A DNA stretch of 64,000 bases from Flavobacteriales bacterium UBA3364 (GCA_002360495.1 DEQO01000077.1:44094-108093); one strand, 5' to 3'. Shown: positions 8,037 to 17,089, counted from the first letter of the stretch. Numbers and translations are program-made. The notes: generated by a model from the letters alone, not told the origin.

Positions 8037-8189
8037 CCCATAGGGTCCCCCTTCCCCGCCCCCTCCAACTCCTCGATCGTCTTCCGCGCCGCCTCCAAGC
8101 GCACCCTATTGTTCTTGCCCCCAGCATGTTGGTGGTCCAGTGCTCCATGCGGTGGTGCATCGGAATGAGCGGTGCGGCGATGGCCGCCA
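8033..8189 (-). pseudogene. Remnant of a TPR membrane protein gene (C-terminal end)
   Basis: This segment matches the last about 50 codons of the three tandem TPR membrane genes at 10187-14532. One frame reads IAAPLIPMHHRMEHW and the next reads KNNRVRLEAARKTIEELE. A 1-nt loss near 8117-8122 (GCCCCCAGC against GCTCACCAGC in the intact genes) joins the two frames. Homology stops abruptly near 8189, so the TPR part and first membrane helices are gone. The stop codon overlaps the stop of the HxlR gene on the other strand. It is a broken fourth member of the family, about 2 kb from the array. Confidence 0.8.
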
Positions 8190-8267
8190 CCGACCAGGCG
8201 ACAAGAACACAAGACGCGCATGGGATGCCCCGTTCGGCCAATTACCGGGACCGCCAATGCAGGTTGG

Positions 8268-8275
8268 TACATTCG
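8268..8275 (+). promoter_or_regulatory. -7 element TACATTCG
   Basis: TAnnTTTG-like octamer (C at the third T) ending 5 nt before the ATG at 8281. It supports that start and suggests a nearly leaderless message. Confidence 0.35.
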
Positions 8276-8280
8276 CCGGC

Positions 8281-8886
8281 ATGCTAAACTCCCAGCCTCG
8301 GAGATCACGCAGTTCGCTCATCGCTTCGCTGCTGCTGTGCGCGGTGACCGGTGCGGCGCAGGATGGCCAGCGACTGAGCGTTTCCCTGTACAACCAAAGC
8401 ACTGCGATCCCCTATACGCGGTTCTTCACCACACCGGTACATCCTGGCTTTCAGGTGGCGGCGGAATTCGACCTGAACGACAGACCACACGGTCGCGCGT
8501 TCGCTGCGGCTCACCTCGGCTACTTCTATCATCGTCACCTCGCGCAAGGGTTCTATGTGGGCGGGGATCTCGGGTATGAGGCACGCACCCGAGCCGGGAT
8601 CAGCTTCGCCGGCCTCCTTGGGCTGGGCTACCTCCGGACCTACGTCACACAGCCGGAGTACATCTTCCAGAACGGCCAATATCTACGAAGGCCCGACAAA
8701 GGCAATGGCCGCTTGATGCCATCGCTCTCCGTGGAGACCGGCTACTACTTCGACCAGGAACGGAACAGCACGCAGCTGTTCGTGCGCTATCAAAGCTGGG
8801 TGGAATACCCGTACTCACCCGGCTTCATTGAACTGATGTCCCACATCAACCTGCACCTGGGGGTGCGCTTCACGCTTGGCCAATGA
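8281..8886 (+). CDS. Outer-membrane beta-barrel-like protein
   Basis: 201 aa. An N-terminal signal peptide (SSLIASLLLCAVTGAAQ) is followed by alternating strands with many Tyr/Phe and Gly (HLGYFYHRHLAQGFYVGGDLGYEAR, LSVETGYYFD) and a final strand ending LHLGVRFTLGQ, the look of a small outer-membrane barrel. No family name is recognised. The start at 8281 is preferred over an in-frame ATG at 8140 because it yields a clean signal peptide and has a promoter octamer just before it. Its TGA overlaps the ATG of the next gene (ATGA), so translation of the serine hydrolase is probably coupled. Confidence 0.75.
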   Translation: MLNSQPRRSRSSLIASLLLCAVTGAAQDGQRLSVSLYNQSTAIPYTRFFTTPVHPGFQVAAEFDLNDRPHGRAFAAAHLGYFYHRHLAQGFYVGGDLGYEARTRAGISFAGLLGLGYLRTYVTQPEYIFQNGQYLRRPDKGNGRLMPSLSVETGYYFDQERNSTQLFVRYQSWVEYPYSPGFIELMSHINLHLGVRFTLGQ

Positions 8887-10082
8887 GCTTCCACATGCTT
8901 ACACGTTCATCCGTGATCGCCGTGCTGCTTTCCGCGCTGCTGTTCTCCTGCGAGAAAGGCGAGAAGATCGAACCGGACTTCTATGCATGCTCCTTCACGC
9001 ACGCCGACAGCAGCACGAGCCACCCGGAACGCTCCAGCTACCAGGGCCTGCTCCAAGCCATGACCGGCGAAGGCGTTCCAGGCGTGCTGATGAGCGTGAA
9101 CGATCCCGTGCACGGGGAATGGAACGGCGCGGAAGGGATGGCGGACCTCTTCAACCGTTACCCGATGCGGCCGTGCAACATCTCGCGGTTGGGCAGCACG
9201 GTCAAGACCTTCACCGCCACCACCATCATGCTGTTGCAGGAAGAGGGAAAGCTGGACCTGGACGACCGCATCGCCGAGCACCTCAGCGGCGAACCGATCG
9301 ACCGGTTGGCGAACGCTGACCAGGTGACCATTCGCCAATGTCTTCAGCACAGTAGCGGCATCCCCAACTACATCGCGAGCGCACAGTTCCAGACCGCCTC
9401 GCTCAACGACCTGATCCGGGTCTGGCATCCCGAGGACCTACTGGCCTACGCGTACGACAAGCCCGCCGATTTCGAGCCGGGCAGCGACGTGCGCTATTCC
9501 AATACACCGTACATCCTGCTGGGCATGCTGATCGAGCACATCGAAGGAAAACCGTTCCATCAGGTCTTTGAGGAGAAGCTCTTTGGTCCCCTGGGGCTCT
9601 CGTCGATGCGCTTCGCTGCCACGGACAATGTGCCCGATGGCATCGTGCGCGGCTACGTGGACTTCTACAGCAACCTCAACGTGATCGAAAGCACGTACTA
9701 CAGCGGCTGGGACTATTTCACTGCGGATGGCGGACTGATCGGCAACCCGCACGACCTGGGCTCGTTCCTGCGTGCGCTCGCTGGCGGACAGGTGATCAAC
9801 GCAGCATCGCTGGCTGAAATGACCACCTGGAGGGCGCCAAGCGAGACCGACGACGCTTTCTTTCCGATCCAATACGGGCTCGGCATCTTCCGCATGGAGA
9901 CCCCTTGGGGGGAGGCCTGGTTCCACAGCGGTGATGCGATCGGGTACTACGCATGCATGGCCTACTTCCCGACACAGGGCACGAGCATTACATGGGCCGT
10001 GAACGGCAACTACGGCCTGATCGACGAGGCCACGCAGACCCGAACCGCCATGGAACGCATCTTCGGCACCGTCCTGCCATGA
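8883..10082 (+). CDS. Serine hydrolase of the beta-lactamase class C fold, lipoprotein
   Basis: 399 aa. The N-terminus carries a lipoprotein signal (VLLSALLFSC, Cys23). The penicillin-binding/class C fold motifs are present: S105-T-V-K108 (SxxK), Y205-S-N207 (YxN) and H348-S-G350 in place of KTG. Motif III as HSG is typical of the esterase/D-aminopeptidase-like group rather than true beta-lactamases. It is expected to sit on an envelope membrane facing the periplasm or surface. The start overlaps the preceding barrel gene by 4 nt; MLTRSS at 8895 is an alternative start. Substrate unknown. Confidence 0.88.
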   Translation: MSFHMLTRSSVIAVLLSALLFSCEKGEKIEPDFYACSFTHADSSTSHPERSSYQGLLQAMTGEGVPGVLMSVNDPVHGEWNGAEGMADLFNRYPMRPCNISRLGSTVKTFTATTIMLLQEEGKLDLDDRIAEHLSGEPIDRLANADQVTIRQCLQHSSGIPNYIASAQFQTASLNDLIRVWHPEDLLAYAYDKPADFEPGSDVRYSNTPYILLGMLIEHIEGKPFHQVFEEKLFGPLGLSSMRFAATDNVPDGIVRGYVDFYSNLNVIESTYYSGWDYFTADGGLIGNPHDLGSFLRALAGGQVINAASLAEMTTWRAPSETDDAFFPIQYGLGIFRMETPWGEAWFHSGDAIGYYACMAYFPTQGTSITWAVNGNYGLIDEATQTRTAMERIFGTVLP

Positions 10083-10154
10083 CCCCTGCAGGCTGGTGAA
10101 GTGACCATGCATGAACGTTGGACCAGCGCGAAAGGGATCGCACGGTAGTTGAGC

Positions 10155-10179
10155 GGGCCGGTCGCCCAAAGCCCGGCCC
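10155..10179. terminator. Possible terminator hairpin between convergent genes
   Basis: A 7-bp GC stem (GGGCCGG at 10155-10161 with CCGGCCC at 10173-10179) around an 11-nt loop, located between the stops of the convergent serine hydrolase and TPR genes. There is no T-run, so the call is weak. Confidence 0.3.
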
Positions 10180-10186
10180 AAGCCAC

Positions 10187-11638
10187 CTAACTATCACCTT
10201 TCCCGGACCCTTCATCCGCCGCAGCGCTGGCGGAAGCGGACTCCAACTCCTCGATCGTCCTCCTCGCCGCCTCCAACCGCACGCGGTTGTTCTTGCTCGC
10301 GAGCATGTTGGTGATCCAGTGCTCCATGCGGTGGTGCATGGGAATGAGCAACCCAGCGATCGCCGCCATACAAAGCAACATGAGGATCGGCGAGTGGTCG
10401 GTGATGCGATCAAGGAGTGGATGCAGCAACAGGTTGATGAACTCGAAGAAGAGCAGCAGCGCGATGAGCGAGAGGTTCTTGATGGCCTTGGCGCCCACCA
10501 CCGCCGTGCGGCTGAACACGAGCAGGAAGATGCCGAGCGTGATGACGATGAGCGCGATGATCCCGAACTGGATGTTGCGGGAGCGTGTGGCGAGTTCCTC
10601 CGCGCGCACCTTGGCGTCCTCACGGTCCTTCAGTTCCTGCTCCAAGGCCATGTTCTGGAGCTTGTTCAGGTTCGCTGTGCTCCTAAGGCTGTCGTTGAAG
10701 AGCGCCTTCATTTCCGAGTAATGGAAAGCACTATCCAAGCGGCCTTGCACCTTGTAGGCTGCGCGCAAGAGGTCTGCCGCGTTGATCGTGCCCGTAAGCC
10801 CAAAGCCACGGCTCACCGCCAGACCGCGCTGGCCATCGGTGATCGCTCCGGCCACATTCTGCAAATCAAGATGCATGCGACCGCGCCCCACGAGCGCCTG
10901 GATGAGCGGTGCCGCAACATTGAAGGAATCGGCCACTTCGATCGCCCGTGTGAAATGCACCTCGGCCAGAACGCTGTCCCGCTTGGCCGCATAGGCCGCT
11001 CCCAGCAAGTAGTAGGATCGCGCATAGCCATAGGGATCATCCGAAGGCCGGTCGATGATGTTCGAGCGCTGTGCGAAGTATAAGGCTGAGTCCGCCTGCC
11101 CCATGAGACGATAACAATCGCTCAATTGGCAGTTCGTGCGATTCACCTCCGGCACCGAACGCACGTTCGCGATCGCCTTCTTCAAGAGATCAAGACTGCG
11201 CGGATAGTCCCCGAGGTTCTTGTGGACGACCGCGATCTCCTTGTCCGCAACTCCCACGTACTCCACGCTGCCCGCCGTTTCGGCCAGAGCACGGGCCCTG
11301 TAGAAGTATTTTAGCGAGCCCTGGGGGTCAGCTGCGGTGGCATTACCGAGGACCATATACGCCTCAACGACAAGGGTGTCCACACCGATCGCCTCAGCAA
11401 GATCCAGCGCATCCTTTGCTGACACTGTCGCCGACGCGGTGTTCCCCGCGTAGTAACAAGCCCACGCATGGTTGCTGGTGATCCAGAAGCGTTCGAGAAC
11501 TGGGCGTGACTTGTCGTGACGGGTGTCAAGCGAATCGTATTCGGGATCGATGCCGTACTTCTGGGCAACAGCGCAAGCACAAGCAGCTAACCCTAGCATG
11601 AATACCAATGACCGCATCATCGCTAACGGTTTCATCAT
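10187..11638 (-). CDS. TPR membrane protein, array copy 1 (last in operon)
   Basis: 483 aa. A signal peptide (to about residue 26) is followed by a TPR-like helical region (about 35-320) with A/L/Y-rich repeats, a short charged coiled-coil-like stretch (ELKDREDAKVRAEELA, about 335-350), and three membrane helices (about 356-377, 388-408, 416-433). A short cytosolic tail contains HHRMEHW (435-441) and KNNRVRLEAARRTIEELE. No kinase, cyclase or DNA-binding output domain follows. The C-terminal 118-residue membrane module is about 93% identical to that of copy 2, whereas the TPR parts are only weakly alike. The start overlaps the stop of copy 2 by 4 nt (ATGA). The shared module suggests a common membrane partner and the variable TPR part suggests different ligands; both are inference. 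I do not recognise a named family. Confidence 0.85.
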   Translation of the reverse strand: MMKPLAMMRSLVFMLGLAACACAVAQKYGIDPEYDSLDTRHDKSRPVLERFWITSNHAWACYYAGNTASATVSAKDALDLAEAIGVDTLVVEAYMVLGNATAADPQGSLKYFYRARALAETAGSVEYVGVADKEIAVVHKNLGDYPRSLDLLKKAIANVRSVPEVNRTNCQLSDCYRLMGQADSALYFAQRSNIIDRPSDDPYGYARSYYLLGAAYAAKRDSVLAEVHFTRAIEVADSFNVAAPLIQALVGRGRMHLDLQNVAGAITDGQRGLAVSRGFGLTGTINAADLLRAAYKVQGRLDSAFHYSEMKALFNDSLRSTANLNKLQNMALEQELKDREDAKVRAEELATRSRNIQFGIIALIVITLGIFLLVFSRTAVVGAKAIKNLSLIALLLFFEFINLLLHPLLDRITDHSPILMLLCMAAIAGLLIPMHHRMEHWITNMLASKNNRVRLEAARRTIEELESASASAAADEGSGKGDS

Positions 11639-13068
11639 TGTGCCTTGTCGCCTTTGGCCTCCAGTTCTTCGATAGTCCTTCTCGCCGCCTCAAGCCTCAC
11701 CCTATTGTTCTTGCTCACCAGCATGTTGGTGATCCAGTGCTCCATGCGGTGATGCATCGGAATGAGCAGCGCGGCGATGGCGGCCATGCACAGCAGCATC
11801 AGCAAGGGCGAATGGTGCGTGATCTCGCCCAGCACCGGATGCACCAGCAGGTTGATGAACTCGAAGAAGAGCAGCAGCGCGATAAGCGAGAGGTTCTTGA
11901 TGGCCTTCGCGCCCACCACCGCCGTGCGGCTGAACACCAGCAGGAAGATGCCCAGCGTGATGACGATGAGCGCGATGATGCCGAACTGGATGTTGCGGGA
12001 GCGCTCCTGCTCGGCTTCTATGCGCGCTTGTTCCTCTTCCTTGTCTTTTAGCTGCTGGCCGAACCGCATGTTCTCCACCTTGCTCAGCTTTTCGGCGCTC
12101 ACCAGGCTGTCCTGCAAGGTGGCATGCAGTTTCAGGATGAGGTAAGCGCTGTCCGGCTTGCCTGCGGCGTGATAGGCTCGCTCCAATAGGTCAGTGGCCT
12201 CGATGGAGGAGGGCAGGTTCTCCGAGCGCTCGGCCACAGCCAGGGCACGCTGTCCAAGACCGACCGCAGCGTTGGGGTCGCCTGCGGAAAGCCGCACATG
12301 GGCCGCACCCACCAGCGCAACAGGCATCACCCGCACCACGCCGAACGAATCGCATACGGCGATCGCCTTGCGGAAAAAAAGCTCGGCCATGTCCAACTCA
12401 TTCTTGGCAGCGTACGCCTTGCCCAGCACCTGCTGCGAACGGGCGTAGCCGTACGGATCCATCGCCGCGGACGTGATGATGTTGGATGCCTGCGCATGGA
12501 ACATGGCAGAGTCCAACAGGCCGATGGCTGCATACGCCTCGCTCAAATGGCAATGCGTGCGGTTCACTTCCACCCAACCCTTCACATGCCCCTCAGCGCG
12601 CTTCATCCAGTTGATCGCTTCGCGGAACTGCCCCATCTGTTTGTACAGGACGCCGATCTCCTTCTCCACCCAGCCGATCAGACTTGACCTCCCGCTCCGC
12701 TCCGCGTGCTCCAGCCCCTTGTGCATGTACTCCAGGCCCTTGCCGGGGTCGCTCTCCTTGCACGAATAGCTCACCATCAGGTAGGTCTGGCCCAGCGTCG
12801 AGTCCTCCTTCGCTTCGGGCACCAGATCCAGCATGAACAGTGCTGTGCTTCGCAGTTCTTCGGCGCGCCCGGCGTACAAACAAGCGATGGCGTGATCCTT
12901 CGCTGCTTCGAGGCGGACGTCTATTGACCGTGACTTGTCATGCCGCACATCGAGCGTGTCCAATTGGGCGATGCCGAATTGCGCATGGCCTACCATCGAC
13001 GACATGCCGAGCATCACGGTGACAAGCCCAATGCGTAGTGACTTCATTCGGTCCCTAGTGGCTTTCAT
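11635..13068 (-). CDS. TPR membrane protein, array copy 2
   Basis: 477 aa with the same plan as its neighbours: signal peptide (to about 30), TPR-like region, charged helix, three membrane helices and a short tail. The sensor part keeps a few landmarks of copy 1 (LDVRHDKSRS, EVNRTHCHLSEAY, DPYGYARS) but is otherwise diverged. The helix before the membrane (QLKDKEEEQARIEAEQE) differs from copies 1 and 3, which resemble each other there. The membrane segment LLVHPVLGEITHHSPLL instead matches copy 3. This mosaic points to recombination between copies. It lies 3 nt after copy 3 and overlaps copy 1. Confidence 0.85.
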   Translation of the reverse strand: MKATRDRMKSLRIGLVTVMLGMSSMVGHAQFGIAQLDTLDVRHDKSRSIDVRLEAAKDHAIACLYAGRAEELRSTALFMLDLVPEAKEDSTLGQTYLMVSYSCKESDPGKGLEYMHKGLEHAERSGRSSLIGWVEKEIGVLYKQMGQFREAINWMKRAEGHVKGWVEVNRTHCHLSEAYAAIGLLDSAMFHAQASNIITSAAMDPYGYARSQQVLGKAYAAKNELDMAELFFRKAIAVCDSFGVVRVMPVALVGAAHVRLSAGDPNAAVGLGQRALAVAERSENLPSSIEATDLLERAYHAAGKPDSAYLILKLHATLQDSLVSAEKLSKVENMRFGQQLKDKEEEQARIEAEQERSRNIQFGIIALIVITLGIFLLVFSRTAVVGAKAIKNLSLIALLLFFEFINLLVHPVLGEITHHSPLLMLLCMAAIAALLIPMHHRMEHWITNMLVSKNNRVRLEAARRTIEELEAKGDKAQ

Positions 13069-13071
13069 GAG

Positions 13072-14532
13072 CTAGTTCGTTGGATCAGTTCCGGGGCGCG
13101 CCTCCAACTCCTCGATCGTCCTTCTCGCCGCCTCCAACCGCACCCGGTTGTTCTTGCTCACCAGCATGTCGGTGATCAGCTTCTCCATGCGGTGGTGCAG
13201 CGGGATCAGCAGCGCGGCGATGGAGGCCATGCACAACAGCATCAGCAAGGGCGAGTGGTGCGTGATCTCGCCCAGCACCGGATGCACCAGCAGGTTGATG
13301 AACTCGAAGAAGAGCAGCAGCGCGATGAGTGAGAGGTTCTTGATCGCCTTGGCGCCCACCACCGCCGTGCGGCTGAACACCAACAGGAAGATGCCCAGCG
13401 TGATGACGATCAGTGCGATGATGCCGAACTGGATGTTGCGGGAGCGGGCGGCGACTTCCTCCGCGCGCAGCTTGGCATCCTCGCGGTCCTTCAGTTCCTG
13501 CGTGAACAACTGGTTCTGAAGCTGGCTCTTGTTCTGGAGCAAGATCAGCGAATCGCGCCAGGCGTGCGCAAGCTTCGAATACACCAGCGCGCTATCGGTG
13601 ATGCCGTGCGCGGCAAAGGCATCGGATAGGGCCGTGGTCGACTTCACCAGGAGGTGCGGAAGTCGCGTGTACCCGGTGGATTCGTAGCCCTTTCGCGACC
13701 ATGCGAGCGCTTCCGCCATACGCCCTTGACCGATCAGCAGCTTGGTATAACCGGCTGCAGCATGGATGAGCGGCTCCGGCACCTCAGCAGAATCAGCAAC
13801 GGCCAAGGCCCGTTTGAAGTAAGGCTCGGCCAAGTCGTTCTCCCCCCTGGCAGCGTGCACTTGGGCCAGGGTGAGTTGAAAGTTGGCATAGCCATATGGA
13901 TCATTCCCAGGCTCCTTCAGCACATCGGCTTTGCGGGCATAGTACAGCGCGGAATCAAGGTCTCCAAGTTCCATGTGGCACCTGGCCAGGATGGACATCG
14001 AGCGGCCGTAGATCCCGTTGCTCAAGCCATAGGCCTGTGCTTTCCGCATATAGCGCAAGGTGCCTTCGGTATCCCCGGCCCGCTGGTACACGATCGCCGT
14101 CTCCTTGCTTACGGCACCCATACCCAGACTATCCCCGGCCTGCTGGAAGCGTGCGAGGGAGATGTTGAAGTGCTTCAGTGCTCCATTCACATCGTTGAGC
14201 TGCATGAACGCCCCGCCAATGCCGAAGTGCGCACGGCCGATAAGCGTATCGTTCCCGGTCCGCTCGGCCGCTTCCAGTCCACGGATGGCCGCCTTCATGC
14301 AGTCCTCCGAGCGACCGAGGAAGAGGTACTGGCTGACGAGCCTGGCAATGGCAGTGCATTTCACCCGCGGATCGGTCGCCGTCCGCTCAAGTGCTTCGAT
14401 GGAGTCTACCGGGAGGCCACGAAATCTGGAAGCAAGCGTGTCGAGGGGCTGGGCGTGCAAAGAGCACGCACCGATCAGCAGTAGTCCCAGCGCGAATGCA
14501 CGGATGTTCACCAGCTTCCAGAACGCGATCAT
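13072..14532 (-). CDS. TPR membrane protein, array copy 3 (first in operon)
   Basis: 486 aa. Signal peptide (ALGLLLIGACSLHAQ), TPR-like region with clear repeats (LIGRAHFGIGGAFMQLNDVNGA, DSALYYARKADVL, NDLAEPYFKRALAVADS), charged helix ELKDREDAKLRAEEVA, three membrane helices and a KNNRVRLEAARRTIEELE tail. This is the promoter-proximal gene of the three-gene operon. The membrane module is about 96% identical to copy 2; a 116-bp stretch coding for the first helix (13331-13446) differs from copy 2 (11888-12003) at only about 5 positions. The TPR part is the most diverged of the three and lacks the RHDKSR landmark. Confidence 0.85.
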   Translation of the reverse strand: MIAFWKLVNIRAFALGLLLIGACSLHAQPLDTLASRFRGLPVDSIEALERTATDPRVKCTAIARLVSQYLFLGRSEDCMKAAIRGLEAAERTGNDTLIGRAHFGIGGAFMQLNDVNGALKHFNISLARFQQAGDSLGMGAVSKETAIVYQRAGDTEGTLRYMRKAQAYGLSNGIYGRSMSILARCHMELGDLDSALYYARKADVLKEPGNDPYGYANFQLTLAQVHAARGENDLAEPYFKRALAVADSAEVPEPLIHAAAGYTKLLIGQGRMAEALAWSRKGYESTGYTRLPHLLVKSTTALSDAFAAHGITDSALVYSKLAHAWRDSLILLQNKSQLQNQLFTQELKDREDAKLRAEEVAARSRNIQFGIIALIVITLGIFLLVFSRTAVVGAKAIKNLSLIALLLFFEFINLLVHPVLGEITHHSPLLMLLCMASIAALLIPLHHRMEKLITDMLVSKNNRVRLEAARRTIEELEARPGTDPTN

Positions 14533-14620
14533 GGATGATGCGAAAGCCTAAAGATGCGCGATCGCGGATGAACGACCCTGCCGATCCACGAACGGTGGCC
14601 GACAGCGGACCGCGCGGACG

Positions 14621-14628
14621 CATCTTCG
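14621..14628 (+). promoter_or_regulatory. -7-like element CATCTTCG
   Basis: Octamer resembling TAnnTTTG (two differences), ending 4 nt before the ATG at 14633. Taken alone it is weak; its spacing matches those at 5974, 15656 and 17286. Confidence 0.3.
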
Positions 14629-14632
14629 CATT

Positions 14633-15625
14633 ATGAAGTACAGCGCAACGGTACCCACCCGCATGCAGGCCTGGACCTACCGCCGCTACGGACCGCCGGA
14701 TGTGCTCCAGCGCGAAGAACTGCCTGTGCCCACACCCGGCCCCAAGGACATTCTGGTCCGCGTGCACGCCACCACCGTGAACCGCACCGACTGCGGCTTC
14801 CGATCGGCGGAGTACGTGATCAGCCGCCTGTTCAGTGGGCTATTCAGACCGAAGCGGCCTGTGCTGGGCTGCGAGTTCGCCGGTGAGGTGGTGGCTGTGG
14901 GCGAACAGGTGGATCGCTTCAAGGTGGGCGACAAGGTCTTCGGTTACGACGACCAGCGCTTCGGGGCTTATGCGGAATACATGGTGACCGCTGCCGACGG
15001 AGGTGCGGCGCTGCTGCCCCAAGGCTGGTCGTATCCCGAAGCGGCCCCGCTCACCGAAGGCATCCACTACGCCTGGTGCGATCTGAAGGCCGCAGACATC
15101 GGCCCAGGCAGTAGGGTGCTGGTGTACGGTGCCACCGGCGCGATCGGATCGGGCGCGGTGCAACTGGCCGTGTCGCTGGGCGCCGAGGTGACCGCCGTCT
15201 GCACCACACCGCACGTGGAGCGCATCAAAGCCCTGGGCGCGCACAAGGTGATCGACCGCAATACCACCGACTTCCGCACGGAGCCCGGGTCGTTCGACCT
15301 GGTGTTCGATGCCGTGGGCAAGAGCCGGTTCAAGCACTGCAGGCACCTGCTCACACCCAACGGCTGCTACATCAGCACGGAGCTCGGACCGCGCAGCGAG
15401 AACGTCTTCCTGGCGATGGTCGGCGGGTTGCGCAAGGGGCCGCGTGTGCGCTTCCCCCTGCCCACCATCAGCCAGGCGGACGTGGAGCACTTCCGTAGCA
15501 TGGCCGAAGCGGGCACCCTGCGTCCGCTGATCGACCGGGTGGTGGGCTTCAAGGAACTGGTGGAGGCCACGCGCTACGTGGAGACCGGACAGAAGATCGG
15601 CAACGTGGTGGTGACGATCGGCTGA
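14633..15625 (+). CDS. MDR-family NAD(P)H-dependent oxidoreductase
   Basis: 330 aa, medium-chain dehydrogenase/reductase superfamily, zinc-free quinone-oxidoreductase-like branch. The N-terminal GroES-like domain shows YRRYGPPDVLQREELPVP and GCEFAGEVVAVG; the Rossmann part shows VYGATGAIGSGAVQLAVSLGA (about 165-185). The ending GNVVVTIG is typical of the family. No Cys/His catalytic zinc set is present. The ATG at 14633 is favoured by a promoter-like octamer 4 nt upstream; MQAWTYRR at 14663 is an alternative that fits the usual family start. It is divergent from the TPR operon. Substrate unknown. Confidence 0.9.
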   Translation: MKYSATVPTRMQAWTYRRYGPPDVLQREELPVPTPGPKDILVRVHATTVNRTDCGFRSAEYVISRLFSGLFRPKRPVLGCEFAGEVVAVGEQVDRFKVGDKVFGYDDQRFGAYAEYMVTAADGGAALLPQGWSYPEAAPLTEGIHYAWCDLKAADIGPGSRVLVYGATGAIGSGAVQLAVSLGAEVTAVCTTPHVERIKALGAHKVIDRNTTDFRTEPGSFDLVFDAVGKSRFKHCRHLLTPNGCYISTELGPRSENVFLAMVGGLRKGPRVRFPLPTISQADVEHFRSMAEAGTLRPLIDRVVGFKELVEATRYVETGQKIGNVVVTIG

Positions 15626-15655
15626 TCGCTCCTCCTTGCACGGCACATTTCACCA

Positions 15656-15663
15656 TTACTTTG
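15656..15663 (+). promoter_or_regulatory. -7 element TTACTTTG
   Basis: One difference from TAnnTTTG, ending 4 nt before the ATG at 15668; implies a leaderless transcript for the S41 peptidase. Confidence 0.35.
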
Positions 15664-15667
15664 GTGC

Positions 15668-17089
15668 ATGCGCGGTCCGCATTTGATCTCCTGCCTTGCG
15701 CTGTCGCTCGTTGTGCGCGCGCAGGACACGTGCAGCTGCACGCGCAACCTGGACCTCTTCATCAGCAAGGTGGAGCGCAACTACGCCGGTTACCAGGACA
15801 AGGTAACCGAGACCACTCGGCCGCACTACGCGGCGCTGGTGGACTCCGTGAAGCGCATGGCCGTGAACGAGCAGGACAAGTCGCGCTGTTTCGAGCTTCT
15901 GGATACTTACCGCGCATTCTTCCGGGACAAGCACCTGCAACTCGCCGGTGCCCACGCCTCCAACGACGATGGCAGTGTGAGCACTCCCCCGCGAACGACC
16001 ACTTGGACCGCCGCTGCTCTTGAAGGCCGCTTCGGCAACCGCAACGAAATGCCCAGGCCGCTTGAAGGGGCCTGGTCACTCGATGCGTATCGCGTGGGCA
16101 TCGTTTACAACGACAGCTTGCGCGCATACGACGCGATCATCATGGCCTCGGAGAACCCGAACTGGAAGGAAGGAATGGTGAAGTTCACAGTGACCGAGCC
16201 CGTCAACGGCGCATGCCTTGTGCGCTATTGGCGCGGTGACCTTCATTTGATCGAAGTGCAAGGCACATGGGCCACCGGCCATCTGGCGATGACGGGCGTT
16301 GGGACCTGGCATATGACCGAGCCTCCCGCCGGAACGATGGACGCAAGCGCGTTCGAGCTGGCGTTCGGATCCGAAGTGCAATGGAAGATGCTGGATGACA
16401 CCACGCTCTACATCAAGCTCGGCTCATGCGATCTGTCGAACAAGGCCGTGCTCGACAGTTTGGTCAACGCCAACAAGACAGCGCTCGATCGTATCCCCAA
16501 TTGGATCGTTGACTTCCGTGGCAACGGCGGCGGGTCGACGGACGTTTTCCAAGCGCTAGTGCCCTACCTGTACACCAAACCGTACAAGGAGCATGGCGTC
16601 AGCCATTGGATGAGTCCGGAGAACACCACCTTGTTGAAGGCCTGGCTGGAAGAGAACATGAAGGTGGTGGACGCACGTACTGCTCGTTACATCACCAAAT
16701 GGGTACGCTACGGTGAGAAGCATCCCAATACCTGGCATAAAGGATCCGGGGGCACCACCAGACTCAGGAAGCATGACATGCCGCGCCGCGTGGCCATCCT
16801 GGCGGATCGAGGAACAGCCAGCAGCGGCGAATCATTCCTTGAACTGGCGCGTGGCATGAGCGACAAGTCCGTGATCTTCGGGGAGAACACGGGAGGTTTC
16901 ATGGACTACGGCGATCTGCAACCTCACGACCTCGGATGCGATGGGCTCGTCGCTGCCATTCCCACGTCCCGCATGAACCGGCTCGATCACGGTTTGCGCT
17001 ACGACCTGGAAGGGATCGCACCCGATGTGCGCGTTGGGCACGACGTTACCGACTGGATCGCCGTGGTGAGGAGGTACTGGGAACAGTAG
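15668..17089 (+). CDS. S41-family (tail-specific protease-like) peptidase, secreted
   Basis: 473 aa. A short signal peptide (LISCLALSLVVRAQ) is followed by an N-terminal helical region with Cys residues and a C-terminal S41 core: WIVDFRGNGGGSTDVF (about 278-293), VAILADRGTASSGESFLELA with the probable nucleophile Ser385, and a late TSRMNRLDHGLRYDLEGIAPDV. No PDZ domain is obvious between signal peptide and core. Peptidases of this group act in the periplasm or on the surface. The start has a promoter octamer 4 nt upstream. No partner gene is adjacent. Confidence 0.88.
   Translation: MRGPHLISCLALSLVVRAQDTCSCTRNLDLFISKVERNYAGYQDKVTETTRPHYAALVDSVKRMAVNEQDKSRCFELLDTYRAFFRDKHLQLAGAHASNDDGSVSTPPRTTTWTAAALEGRFGNRNEMPRPLEGAWSLDAYRVGIVYNDSLRAYDAIIMASENPNWKEGMVKFTVTEPVNGACLVRYWRGDLHLIEVQGTWATGHLAMTGVGTWHMTEPPAGTMDASAFELAFGSEVQWKMLDDTTLYIKLGSCDLSNKAVLDSLVNANKTALDRIPNWIVDFRGNGGGSTDVFQALVPYLYTKPYKEHGVSHWMSPENTTLLKAWLEENMKVVDARTARYITKWVRYGEKHPNTWHKGSGGTTRLRKHDMPRRVAILADRGTASSGESFLELARGMSDKSVIFGENTGGFMDYGDLQPHDLGCDGLVAAIPTSRMNRLDHGLRYDLEGIAPDVRVGHDVTDWIAVVRRYWEQ

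Noticed and set aside
8883..10082. Antibiotic-resistance beta-lactamase
   Set aside because: Motif III is HSG rather than KTG and the protein is a lipoprotein; it fits esterase/peptidase-like relatives better.
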